NCBI RefSeq assembly: GCF_034190915.1
Contig: NW_026947490.1
Span: forward strand, 68,375,494-68,439,493
Origin: Cavia porcellus
Lineage: Eukaryota; Chordata; Mammalia; Rodentia; Caviidae
Direction of reading: 5' to 3'
DNA: 64,000 nucleotides
Position 1 is the first letter of the stretch, and the number at the start of each line of letters is the position of its first letter. The translations under genes were made by a program, and so were the position numbers. Under the pieces are notes generated by a model. It made no database searches. It was not told the DNA's origin and saw only the letters and a list, made by a program, of their open reading frames with translations. Of the stretch, positions 32,638 through 42,449 are shown piece after piece.

Positions 32638-32745
32638 TAAATAATAATAATAATTATTATTATTATTATTTCGCTGTACTGAGGATGGAAGCCAGGACCT
32701 CTCGCATGCACACATGCAAGAGCTCTTCCACACACCCTGGCCCCT
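32638..32745 (-). mobile_element. ID SINE with TAA/TTA microsatellite at its tail
   Basis: An (ATA)n-(ATT)n tract at 32639-32671 stands at the tail side of an antisense ID: 'cgctgtactgaggatggaagccaggacctctcgcatgcacacatgcaagagctcttcc' then 'ccctggcccct'. The A-box end is diverged. Confidence 0.88.
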
Positions 32746-32749
32746 ACCT

Positions 32750-34085
32750 CAGGCTTTTAGAGGAGACTGTTTTCAAGAACAATCAGAGCTAATTTCAAAT
32801 AACACCCATAAAATAACAGCAGGTAATACATAATAATACACAGATGTGTGAGTCCTCAGAAAGGTAGTGGGCTTTTTTTTTTTACTGTAATTGAAAACTA
32901 TTTCTGACTCTATTTAGAAGAACGGAGGTATTCAGAGTGAGGCAAGGGTGGCAGTCACTCTGTGTGGCTGGCGTGTCGTTATATAGAGAATGTTTTGTTT
33001 AAGCCAGACTGCCTGCATTTAAACATGTCTCCTGCATACTTTCTATGTAGGAAGTTGTGATGTTTTGTGGATTTTTGGTTAATCGTGCCCATTGTAGGTT
33101 CCCTCCCGCCTATGTCTTCTCCAGTGGTCCTCAAGCGTCCCCAAGGCTTAAGACAAGCTGGCCAAAGACAGATGGGGAGGTAGGTGGGGGGCAGACGGGG
33201 ATGGGAGCCTGTTTTCATGGACCCTCTGGGGAGTCAAATTCAGGACAAAATCTAGAAAAAAGAGCAGGATAACCTCTCAGGGTACACAGCATTCTTGACA
33301 ATTCCATGGTTATTATGCAAAAAGCAGCAACAGCCAGATTCAACCAAGGGTTTAAAGAGCATTAAAACTCTTATGAATAAAGATCTAAAAGACATGATCA
33401 AAAATAGTGCTACAGGATTTGACAAACATCTCTAATAGAGTTAATTAAAATTTTACACTCTGGAAAAAATAGGAGTTCTACACCAAGAAAGCATTGATAA
33501 GGACAGCATTTACTGTGAGATATATGGAAGAAAGTCTTGTCAAGAATTAGAAAGAGCTTAGACACACATTCATCTTTCTTGTCATATCTGCGTCCCATGA
33601 CAGCTAGGACAAGGAGTAGAGTTTAGGAAGCTGTAGAAGTCCAGCTTCTAACTTCTATATAGCACAACAAAGTATGAGTCATTTCAGTACATGAGACCAA
33701 AATTTGGAAAAGTACCTGAATTCCTTCTCTCAGCAAATAACTAGTTATGTGCTTCATTTACTGAGTTTCTAGGTAGATGAGCTTAATTTGCAGTTGGAAA
33801 AACAGTGTTTGAAAGTGTTCTTGTAATCTATTTTTGCTTTTAAAAACAATTAAAAATGTTAACTGTCCTTTCACATTCATTGACCAAAAGGTAGAGGGAA
33901 ACAAACACCATAGGTAAATCCTACTGAAATTGGTGTGGCTGAGATGGAAGTTTCTTAAAATAGAAACACATTTGCCTCTTACTTGCTGCAGTGAAATGGT
34001 CCATCCCATTTTGTTCCAGATAAATTATAAGCAGAACACAAAATAATTATCTTGTAAAAATGTGTTATCAAGTTATGAAGAGTTA
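32750..34085. other. Unique AT-rich sequence, no gene
   Basis: 33280-34080 is AT-rich and free of recognisable SINEs. No exon seen. Confidence 0.4.
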
Positions 34086-34087
34086 GG

Positions 34088-34362
34088 CCGCTATAACAAA
34101 ATTCTTTAAATGGTGTGGATTAAAAACAACAGGAGTTCATTGCATATGGCTCTAGAGGTTGGAAGCCCATGCTGGAGATGCTGGCAGAGTCAGTCTCTGG
34201 CGAGGGCTGTCAGCCTCATCAAAGGCCCCTCCTTGCTGTGTCCTCGCTGGAGAAAAGTGAGGCAGCTTTCTGGAGCTTCTTTGGTGGGAGCCCTTATGAC
34301 CTCCTGACCATCCGAAGTCCCCACCTTCGAATACCATCACTTTGGTGGTTGGCTTCAACACA
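34088..34362 (-). mobile_element. MaLR (MLT1/MST-type) LTR
   Basis: Antisense LTR words in order: 'ggccgctataacaaaattctttaaatggtgtggattaaaaacaacaggagttcattgcatatggctctagaggttggaagcc' at the left, then 'gctgtgtcctcgctggagaaaag' and a 'ggtggttggcttcaacaca' right end. Read on minus, the left part is the R/U5 end with 'ggctgctataacaaaatacc'-type terminal words. Confidence 0.85.
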
Positions 34363-34364
34363 CA

Positions 34365-34958
34365 AGTAGCGCACCAAGCTAGAGTAGCAGGCCTTGCTTA
34401 GAAATTGTACCAGATGGTCAGGGATCGTCCAGAAACCCCAAGATGCCCTGCACGGTCTTTCTGAGACAAGAATAGAGCTGTATCAGCTGTACTGTATTTT
34501 CTGGAGAATGCGTGAAGGAGGGTTGGTCATTGCTGATCCTTATTTTTTGGAGGGTAAAATGAAGGGAGGCCTTGGGAGCCCTCAACTGAGCCCTCCTGCA
34601 GGTCCTGACTATGCCTCCCTTTCCGCCTGTCACAGCGCTGCTTCCTCAGAGCAGCCCTGGCGGCTGCGACACAGCTGACTCCTTCCCCTGACCAGAAGCT
34701 GAGGTTTGAGAGTTCCCTGAGTCCTGCAGGGCATACACCTGGGGTGGGAAAGGGGTTTCCTGGTCTGCTGGGTCTTGGTCCTTGTGTTTTCTGTCACCCT
34801 GGGGTTCTGCGGAGTCAAGACTCTGCCTCTCCCTTGAAGCACCATGGGAAGTCCACATACACAAGCAAATGTGTTTGCTTGAGAAATACTCTTTTGGGTT
34901 CTTGGTCAGACCCTTACTCGCTTGGGGTATGCTAAGAAGAATGGCTCTTCCCTGCACC
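34365..34958. other. Unique sequence between two LTRs
   Basis: About 600 bases of unassigned sequence separate the two MaLR LTRs, which lie in opposite orientations and so are not the two ends of one provirus. No gag/pol-like frame. Confidence 0.45.
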
Positions 34959-34961
34959 CCC

Positions 34962-35242
34962 TAGTGCACATGTTGGAATCCTGACTCCCATGGAGATGAT
35001 ATTGAGCAGCAGGACTTTTAGGGGATTATTGGGTCATATGGGGGAAGCCTTCATGGATGGAATTAGTGTCTTTATAAGGAGACCACAGAGAACACCCTAT
35101 CCCTCTGGGAAGCAAGGACACAGTGAAATGATGGGCATCTGTGCAGGACCACCAAGCAGGTGCTCAGCAGACTGCTCAGCTGCTGTGACCTTGGACTTTC
35201 CAGCCTCAGAGCTGTAAGCAATAATCTGTTTTTATCTTTGTC
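34962..35242 (+). mobile_element. MaLR (MST/THE1-like) LTR
   Basis: 'gttggaatcctgactcccatggagatgatattgagcagcaggacttttagggg', 'attgggtcatatgggggaagccttcatggatggaattagtgtctttataaggagac', 'gaacaccctatccctctgggaagcaaggacacag', 'cttggactttccagcctcagagctgtaagcaataatctg' follow the MST LTR order almost throughout. Its 3' end is cut off near 35242, where L1 sequence begins. Confidence 0.9.
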
Positions 35243-35244
35243 CA

Positions 35245-35835
35245 CCAGGGAAACACAAATCAAACTGTCTTGAGCTTCTGTCACCCAAGTCAGAAAGCCA
35301 ATAAACAATAACAAAAAACCCCAATAAATGTTAGCAACACTATGGAAAGAAGCCCTTCTCCATTGCCAGTGGGAGTGGAAATCAGTACAGAGGGTCCTCA
35401 GACATTAAAAACAGAGCTACAAAGACACCTGCAGGAATTAAAGCCAGTCTGCCATCAGGACCCCTGCACACCCGCATTTACTGTGCCACAACTCACAACG
35501 GCCAAGTCATAGGTCAGCCCAGATGCCTATCCGAGGATGAGCAGATGAAGAATGGGAGGTGTGCATACCAGTGGAGCATCACTCAGCCACAAAGAAGGAT
35601 ATCATGTGATTTGTAGGAAAATGCATGGAACTGAGACCATTACTTTAAGCATGATAAGCCAGATCTAGAAAGACAAGTGAGTAGAATGAAAATTATTATT
35701 TGACGAGGGAGAAGGGAGAATAGGGTCTAAGGGAGGGAAATAGGTAGGCAGGATAAAAATCCTTACACTCTTGCATGAAAATGCCATGTCAAAACCCAAT
35801 ATTTTATAAAATCAACATGCACTAGTAAAATATTT
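35245..35835 (+). mobile_element. L1 LINE 3' end fragment
   Basis: Words of the L1 ORF2 C-terminal region and 3' UTR in order: 'gggaaacacaaatcaaac', 'gccagtgggagtggaaatcagtacagagggtcctcagacattaaaaacagagctac', 'ggccaagtcataggtcagcccagatgcctatcc', 'gaggatgagcagatgaagaatggg', 'cactcagccacaaagaaggatatcatgtgatttgtagg', 'catgataagccagatctagaaagacaagtg', and an A-rich end. It is interrupted by many stops and is 5'-truncated. Confidence 0.92.
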
Positions 35836-35839
35836 TAAA

Positions 35840-37297
35840 AATAGCTTTCCGTTGTTTACCAGCCACCTGGACCTGCACACTCTCTGTTAATCAGCCTGGA
35901 CAGACTATGACACTCTCTACTCTTCACTGAGAAGGAGGGTGTGAGCTTGGGCTGCTGTGTCCCAGACCTAAGAACTCGCAATAGGCTGCCAAAGCAAACC
36001 TTCTCATTTGTTCTAAAGGCTCCCCATGGGCAAGGTCAACACTGCAAGATCTCTGCTGCAGACCACTGTGAAGACACCAGAGGCTCCTTCTAGACCTTAA
36101 CAAGATGGGCAGGCTGGTGTGCAATGGAGCTGGCAAGCACTGCCCACGGCTGACAGCTTTGCAAGCCTTTGGCAGTGACCCCTTTATTCCTGGAAGTCAC
36201 TAAACACTGCCATCCCTGAGATGGTGATCTTTGCAGAGAGGACAGAGCAGTGCAAAGGGCAAGGCCCATGGGGGCCTCCTGCTCAGGCTGATGGCAGAGG
36301 AGCTCCCCAGAGCCCCAGGGAGCCATGCTAGCCAAGCAGGGAGAGAAAACCACGCACAGGAACTCAAAAACAACTTCAGGTTTGCCTGCAGATAGCGAAA
36401 GACTCTCAGTGCTTGGACATCAGAACGCATCTGGACAGTCTGCTTATGTTTAGGGTGCTGCTGCTTTAAATGTGGTCACCCACAAAGCGGGGGTCTTTTA
36501 GACTTAGCGCTCTCCTCCCACTGAGCGCACAGCTCCAGGCCCCGCGCTGTCTGGCTGTCTTTCCGCACTAGTGATGTTCATTACCTTTTGTGAGCCAGAA
36601 CCCTGAGGCCCTGTTAGGCACTCGTGCTCATAAATTATTGTATGATGGAGATTAATAAAACTGAAATTTATAAAAGAACTTAAAATTAAAATTTAAACAG
36701 CTCTTCATTCTGGGGAAATCCATTCCCAGGGAAAGGGATGGAAGCACAGCTAGAGCCATGTGAGCTTGGGAACATTTATCAGTAGGCAAATCTCTTAATT
36801 GTACTAGGTCACATCGCGACGTGAATGATCGCCGACCTCTCAGTTTCCTCCGTTTCCCGTGTAAGCTCATTCTTCCATCCTCCCGTGCCCGATTCTTCAG
36901 TGAAGGAAGGGACAAAACCTCTTGAAAGTAATGAAATAATTTATTTTTCCTTTGTATTCTTGCACATTCACATGCCTTTCTGCTTATTCTTTATGCTAAC
37001 TTTGAAAGAAATCAAACACCACGTCTGAAAAAGGACTAAGAGAATTGTTTTTTATCTCCTAGCTTCTCAATCACCCACTGTAAATAATCTAATTTTTAAA
37101 GACCTTCAAAGAGTGGCAAAATATACTTCATTACTAACCACCCTCAATAATAGAAAAGCTTTTCTTGTGTTTACAGATCTTGCTTGTTATGCCTTTAATT
37201 GCTTTTTGTGCTGTTCTTAGTCTCACTATAGTCCCGGCATCCCGTACAAATTTAAGGTTGAGCCTGCCAGAGCTGTGAACTGGACACGAAAGGGTTA
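35840..37297. other. Unique sequence, no gene
   Basis: No recognisable SINE in 1.4 kb. 36590-36710 is A/T-rich with TTTAAA and TTAAAATT words. Open minus frames at 36090-36430 overlap one another and have no domain. Confidence 0.4.
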
Positions 37298-37298
37298 A

Positions 37299-37522
37299 CA
37301 GTGGTTCTCAACTGGGGGTGATTTTGCTTCTTTCCAATCCCTGGGGGACACTGGCAACATCTGGGGTGGGTTTAGTTGCCATGAGGTGGGGGGTTTTGCT
37401 GGCATGCAAAGGGCGTGAGCCAAGGTTTCTGTTAACACCCTGCCCAGCCTAGGCCAGCATCCCTCCCCCAGCAAAGAATGGCCTGGTCCCAAGGTCACCA
37501 GGACAAGGCTGAGAAACAGTGT
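37299..37522 (+). mobile_element. hAT-type non-autonomous element (MER20-like)
   Basis: It opens with cagtggttctcaactgggg and closes with 'aaggctgagaaacagtg', which form terminal inverted repeats (CAGTGGTTCTCA versus CACTGTTTCTCA). Internal words 'gattttgc', 'gggggacactggcaacatctgggg', 'gccagcatccctcccccagcaaagaatggcc' match the MER20-type consensus I remember. The expected 8-bp target duplication is no longer clear. Confidence 0.85.
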
Positions 37523-37524
37523 TT

Positions 37525-38261
37525 AGAAGGAAATGGCCACTGCATGGGCAGGCAGGGCCACTGAGCAGTCATAGAGGACTCAGCTCCAGTACATGTGTGT
37601 TTCAGATTGCTTGGAGTGTCCTGAGATTAATCAGTGCAGGGCAAGATTAGGGCGAGAAACCAACCTGGAGATCATTTGAGGTTTTGAAAATTGCTAACCA
37701 CATGACTGTAGTTATATTTTGGATCTACTTCTTATTTTATCATGAGATTACCAGACCCAATTTGCCTCTATTTTTCACAAGGTAACAGCTGTGATACATT
37801 ATTTGGGATTTCTAAATTTTTCAGGAAATAGTTCAGTTTGGCCGGCATAACTGCCAACCCTTGACTTGCTTCCTGGCACACGGAGTGGGATTTGTCTGTA
37901 ATGTGAATTTCTGGTTGGCTCTGCCTTTAGAAACTGCCGCATTTTTGAGGTTTGTACTTTCCCGACATTAATGTGAAAGCTTAGATATTTTTTCCTTTCC
38001 AGAAAAATGTCCCTATGTCAAAGGCCAACGATATGAAAATATTCCTAATTTAGCAACAGGCATAACTAAATATAGAGTGGAAAAACTCTGGAATTAGTCT
38101 GTGGGACCCACAGCTAGACCAACCAATGATGCTGCACAGGACCACGCCCTTTCTGAGAGTTTCTAAGGGTGTCAAGGTTTTTCCCACTTTTTCATGACAC
38201 AAGGGAACTTGGTATGTAACCTATGTTAGGCCAGATCCCCTATCCTGACAACAAAATGTCT
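37525..38261. other. Repeat-poor AT-rich block
   Basis: 37640-38060 has no recognisable repeat and is listed in the findings as a possible conserved element. No exon. Confidence 0.35.
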
Positions 38262-38329
38262 TTCTTATCATAGGACCTTATCTGCAAACAAAGCTCAGTA
38301 TCCTGGTAGTTGAATACTTTGTAAATCAC
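38262..38329. repeat. 68-bp direct duplication, left copy
   Basis: Starts ttcttatcataggacctta and ends gaatactttgtaaatcac. It matches 38857-38924 at 64 of 68 positions with no gap; all four differences are transitions. Confidence 0.95.
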
Positions 38330-38375
38330 GAAGTATGAACACCTGTAAGGCTTATGAAGGCATTCGTTTCCACTA

Positions 38376-38543
38376 GCCTCGGTGGTGATGCCTGCAAGTC
38401 CAGCACTGAGGGAAGCTGAGGCAGGAGGAATGCAAGCTCAAGTCTTACCTGGATGAAGTTTTGTCTCAAAAGAAAAATACAAAGGTCTGTGGAGGCAGCT
38501 CAGCAGTAGAGTACCCTGAATTGGATCCTCGGTACTGAAATAC
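38376..38543 (+). mobile_element. B1-dID dimeric SINE
   Basis: B1 half: 'cctcggtggtgatgcctgcaagtccagcactgagggaagctgaggcaggagg' to 'gatgaagttttgtctcaaaag' (38376-38472). ID-like half: 'ggtctgtggaggcagctcagcagtagagtaccctgaattggatcctcggtactg' (38484-38537). It lies between the two copies of the 68-bp duplication. Confidence 0.92.
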
Positions 38544-38856
38544 TGAGGATTTTTCAATTATTTGGCCAAGCAGTGAAGCTCTTTGATTGAAACAAATATG
38601 AGAAAACAACTTAACGCTTGTACTTCCGTCTGCCAAGAGCCAGCAGGGCCTCTGTGTCCGGAGGTGAAAAGCATTACCACAGCACGAGTGCTTGGTGAGA
38701 TCCAGGTGCCTGGCCTATTCCTGCTTCCCTGGGGGTCAGCACCTATCAAAGCTGAGGCCATAGTGACTGCCCTGTCCCTGCTGGCCTCCCCTCACTGTGA
38801 GGCACTGGCAGGGGAACTCTGTGCCTACAGGGTCCCCCTGTCCCTTGGAACACATG

Positions 38857-38924
38857 TTCTTATCATAGGACCTTACCTGCAAACAGAGCTCAATATCCTG
38901 ATAGTTGAATACTTTGTAAATCAC
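38857..38924. repeat. 68-bp direct duplication, right copy
   Basis: Second copy, 595 bases to the right of the first. It runs directly into further partial copies of its own end: ctttgtaaatca at 38924-38936 and gaatactttgtaaatc at 38936-38951. Confidence 0.95.
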
Positions 38925-38949
38925 TTTGTAAATCAGAATACTTTGTAAA

Positions 38950-38979
38950 TCTGAATATGCAGCTGACTGCATATTCAGA
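38950..38979. repeat. Perfect 13-bp inverted repeat (hairpin)
   Basis: tctgaatatgcag (38950-38962), loop ctga, ctgcatattcaga (38967-38979). All 13 pairs match. It directly follows the amplified ctttgtaaatc units. Confidence 0.95.
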
Positions 38980-38984
38980 AGCCC

Positions 38985-40660
38985 AGGGGTCCTGTGTGAG
39001 ATGGGGCTGTCTGCCACCACTGTTGTCTCCAGCCTCAGGAAACGTACACCCTCATGCAAATCTGGGACTCTGCACGTGTCCACCTCAGCCTGCAGGATTC
39101 TCTTTCCCAACCCCTAAGCCGTGAGTCTGGAAGAGCAATGAGTCTGTGGCTAGCCCTTCAGCCACATCAGCTGTCCTCCCTGATGGTCCTGAGAGGACAG
39201 TGGTTATGGAGGGTGGTGCTGGTGGTGATGAGGACAGACGCTGTGAGGGGATGGTGCAGAATGCTGCCTTGGGGAACAGCCAGGTCACAGTGGGGTGCGT
39301 TGGACCCTGCCCCTTACTTGGGTTCAGCTCCAAAATGCCCTACATGTCTCCTGTGCTAACCCTGCAGCCAGCTGTGGCCAGAGCACTGCTGTACGACCAT
39401 GACCACACAGAGGTCAGATGCCAGGTTGGCATGATCTGTGGGGCTGCTGACATCAGCGTCAGGAAGCCGGATGGGAGGACCATATGAGTCCACTAGGAGA
39501 TGGAAAAGGAGACCAAGGACTCGACATTCATATCTCAGAATTGTACAACTTGAAAGAGTAGTTTAGTTCAACGTGAAGCGTGAGCAGTCAGTGCACATAC
39601 GTAAAAGCAGCACTCTCAGGACACGGCCACAAAGCAAAGCAGAATGGGGACAGCAGCAGGACCCCGAGGGGAGATGGCTGGGCAGGCTCCTGTGGCTTAG
39701 CTGCACTCCTGGAGGCCTCAAGGCTGGAGTCCTGTGCATATTCAGAGAGGAGCTGGCCACAGCCCCCTAAATTGCCCAAGAGGGGAGTGAGGCTTCTTTG
39801 TCCTATCTCACAGCAGGCTTGACTGCCCTCTGGCTGGGACCTCTGGCTCCAGCAGGGACCCACATGAGAGCTGGAGTCCCAGCGGGACCCTGTGGGAGCC
39901 CTGGGGGTACCCAGAGTGGTAGTTCCCACTCTCTCTCTGGGGGGCCCTGCCCACAGGTGAGGACCGGCAGTGCCATGCTCGGGGCTCTGGCTGGTACCAA
40001 GCTCTGGTGACTGTGATGGAGGAGCCCTGTCCCCTTCGGAGTCAGCTACTCTGAGCATGGCTCCATGACCAGGTAAATGATGCAGATAGTTTGCAGTTCA
40101 GCCGCAGATGGAAGCAGGGAAGGCTCATTAAAGGTCCCGGCTGAAGAGCTCTGTCCCTCCCCACCACCTCCACCAGGGCCATGGAGCCACACTCCTGAGG
40201 CCCCTCCTCGGGCATCCTGAAGAGACCGCCCTGCTGTGGGCCACCGCTGTGGTGCCCACAAGATGCCAACAGCTTACTGGATGTGAGTCCTGACATTTCT
40301 GTAAAATGCCAGAAAAGGGTGAATTTTATACCTATTTTAGAAAGATTCTGAATTTTGTGCACAACCAGAAAGACTCCTACTGGATATAAAGAAAGGGTTT
40401 AAAAAGCAATAGCTTCTGTTTTTGTTTTCCTTGGAAGACCAGGATGTGCTGAGCACACAAAGCCTGGAAATTTCACCACCTGTGAAGGTGTGGAGTCACC
40501 TGAGGCTGTGGGGTGAATTTGCACACTGTGCTTTCCTCTGCAGTTTCCTTGGCGTGGCCAGGTGTTCTGGACAGGGATACCACCTCCAGACGAAATTTGC
40601 ATTAAAACAGGTGATTCAGTAACAAACGCAAACAAAAAGGTGCCATGTGTGTTTAAGGTG
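38985..40660. other. Unique sequence, no gene
   Basis: 39040-40030 is GC-richer with open frames on both strands (39588-40058 minus, 39146-39487 plus) that mask one another and show no domain. No repeat was recognised. Confidence 0.4.
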
Positions 40661-40662
40661 AG

Positions 40663-40728
40663 TGATTTTCATTCCTTTTAGATAATACAGAAGCCTGATT
40701 TTCATTCCTTTTAGATAATACAGAAGCC
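40663..40728. repeat. Perfect 33-bp tandem duplication
   Basis: A 33-base unit that starts tgattttcattccttttag and ends tacagaagcc occurs twice, head to tail, without a mismatch (40663-40695 and 40696-40728). Confidence 0.98.
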
Positions 40729-40762
40729 GAGTATCAGTGGTAACTTTAAAAATACCTGTTAT

Positions 40763-41057
40763 GGAGCTGGGCACAGTGATGCACACCTTTAACCCCACCA
40801 TCTCAGGAGGCTGAGGCAGGAGGACTGCAAGTGGGAACCCAGCTGGGCAACTTAGAGACTTAGTGAGATCTTGTCTCAAAAAGTGAAGAGGCTGGGGATT
40901 TAGCTCAGTGGCATAAGCGCCTGCCTTGCAAGCGCGTGGTCATGAGGATCCCCGATACCAATAAAAAAAAAAATTTTTTTTTTTAAATAAAAAGTGAAAA
41001 GAGGACTGGGAACGTAGCTCAGTGTGAAGGCCCTAAGTCCAGGCACTAGTGTGGCAA
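40763..41057 (+). mobile_element. B1-dID dimeric SINE, split by a younger ID
   Basis: B1 half 40763-40877: 'gagctgggcacagtgatgcacacctttaaccccaccatctcaggaggctgaggcaggagg' to 'agtgagatcttgtctcaaaa'. The ID-like half resumes at 41003: 'ggactgggaacgtagctcagtgtgaaggccctaagtccaggcac'. Between them an ID copy inserted into the linker. Confidence 0.93.
40890..40988 (+). mobile_element. ID SINE nested in the B1-dID linker
   Basis: ggctggggatttagctcag, 'tggcataagcgcctgccttgcaagcgcgtggtcatgag', 'gatccccgataccaataaaa' and an A-run, followed by a T/A-rich stretch. Linker sequence aaaaagtgaagagg (40878-40891) is repeated as aaaaagtgaaaagagg (40989-41004), which is the target duplication. The A box is intact; the B box (gaggatcccc) has lost its consensus. 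Confidence 0.95.
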
Positions 41058-41121
41058 ACACACACACACACACACATACACACATGCACACGCACACACA
41101 CACGCACACACAGGCACACAC
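41058..41121. repeat. Interrupted (CA)n
   Basis: CA units interrupted by TA, TG and CG, starting where the tail of the ID-like half of the B1-dID should be. Confidence 0.95.
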
Positions 41122-41284
41122 TGGCAGACCTGAGCTTGGCCTGCTGGGACAAACACTGCTGAAAGTCCCTCTCTGGGAGGCCTGGAGCAGGTCCTGCTCT
41201 GGCAGGAAGGGGTAGCATGCAGGAGAGCCATGGATCATCAGTAAGAGCACTCAACTGTCCCCTTCACCTCCAGAAAAGAGAACC

Positions 41285-41905
41285 AACAGTTGAACCAGTG
41301 GTCTTTTTAGTGCAAAATGGCCAACAGACACCTGAAGAAGTGCACTATATCGCTGGCCACTACAGAACTACCAAATAAAATGACACTGAGATTCCATCTT
41401 AACCCAGAAATAATGGTCTCCATCAAGAAATCCAACGACAAGCGCTCATGAGGCTGTGGGAAAAGGAACCCTCTGACATTATCAAAGGGTGGGAACTAAA
41501 CCAGTACAACTACTATGGAGATCAGAATGGGAATTCCTCTGAAAACTAAAGCTAGAAATCCACTGAACCCTGTTATTCCCCTTCTGTGGATCGTCCCGAA
41601 AGAGTTAAAGACACCACATTGCGATTATCCATGCATATCCATGTTTACGGCAGCACAGCCCATAATAGCTAAATCCTGGAAGCGGCCTCTGTATCCATAA
41701 TAGGTGAATGGATACAGAAAACGTGGTACTTACACACCATGGAGTACTACTCTATTATAAAAAGACATAAACCTGCGTCGTTTGAGGAAAATAGATACAA
41801 CTCAAGACCATAAAGTTAGATGAAATAAATCAGGCACATAAGCTTCAATATCACATCTATTCTTTTATATGAGAACCCCACAGTAAAAATAAAAGTGAAA
41901 GAGGA
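41285..41905 (+). mobile_element. L1 LINE 3' end fragment
   Basis: Ordered words of L1 ORF2 end and 3' UTR: 'caaaatggccaacagacacctgaagaagtgc', 'gacactgagattccatcttaacccag', 'acaagcgctcatgaggctgtgggaaaagg', 'ccagtacaactactatggagatcag', 'attccccttctgtggatc', 'cagcacagcccataatagctaaatcctgg', 'ataataggtgaatggatacagaaaacgtgg', 'ccatggagtactactctatt', 'gatgaaataaatcaggcac'. The frame is broken. It is better preserved than the 17.7-kb copy. Confidence 0.95.
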
Positions 41906-42215
41906 GGCAGATAATAGGGATGCTAGAGATAGATCGTTCTCAAAGGCGAAAGGAGTCAAGAGGCGGAGGGAGGAGAGAGAAGAGGGAACGGCATGAAAAT
42001 GGAACCGGGACGCATCGTGTACATGAACCAACTGCAGACAAGGAACAGGAGCCTTCGGTACTGCACCCAGGTCCAGAAAGAAGAGGACTGGGAGATGGGG
42101 GCTGGGGGAGGCATGGGAAGGGATGGCAGAGGGGGTTAAGCTGTGCTGCGAGCGTGTGCTGACTCCACACGGGGAATGCCAACAGTGTGTACCACACACA
42201 TGAACTAAAACACAG
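41905..42215. other. Possible L1 3' UTR remainder, purine-rich
   Basis: Purine-rich sequence (41880-42140) directly after the L1 words could be the rest of the L1 3' UTR. No clear A-tail ends it. The minus open frame 41816-42199 lies across this and is not a gene. Confidence 0.45.
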
Positions 42216-42218
42216 AGT

Positions 42219-42446
42219 CGGGGTGGCTACTTGGCCCTAGACAGAAATCTCCCATGAGCTGAGGCGACAGCCCATGACAGGAGCCCATGACAGGGGGACA
42301 GCACGTTTAAGTTCAGCCTTGGAAACTTGCTGACTTAGAGACACTGTTTCAAAACAAACAAACAAACAAACAAACAAAAAAACAAAAACACTGAAAGGGT
42401 TGGGGATATAGCTCACTGCAGCAGTGGTGGGCTCAGTCCCCAAAAC
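42219..42446 (+). mobile_element. B1-dID dimeric SINE with (CAAA)n linker
   Basis: The B1 half is worn at 42219-42350 (clearest: 'aagttcagccttggaaacttgctgacttagagacactgtttcaaaa'). The linker has expanded to AAAC units at 42352-42390. The ID-like half is 'gggttggggatatagctcactgcagcagtggtgggctcagtcccc' (42396-42441). A 13-base unit agcccatgacagg is tandemly doubled inside the B1 half at 42269-42294. Confidence 0.88.
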
Positions 42447-42449
42447 AGA

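Noticed and set aside
34088..35242. Two LTRs about 600 bases apart, possible provirus
   Set aside because: They are in opposite orientations, belong to different MaLR subtypes and have no gag/pol-like sequence between them.
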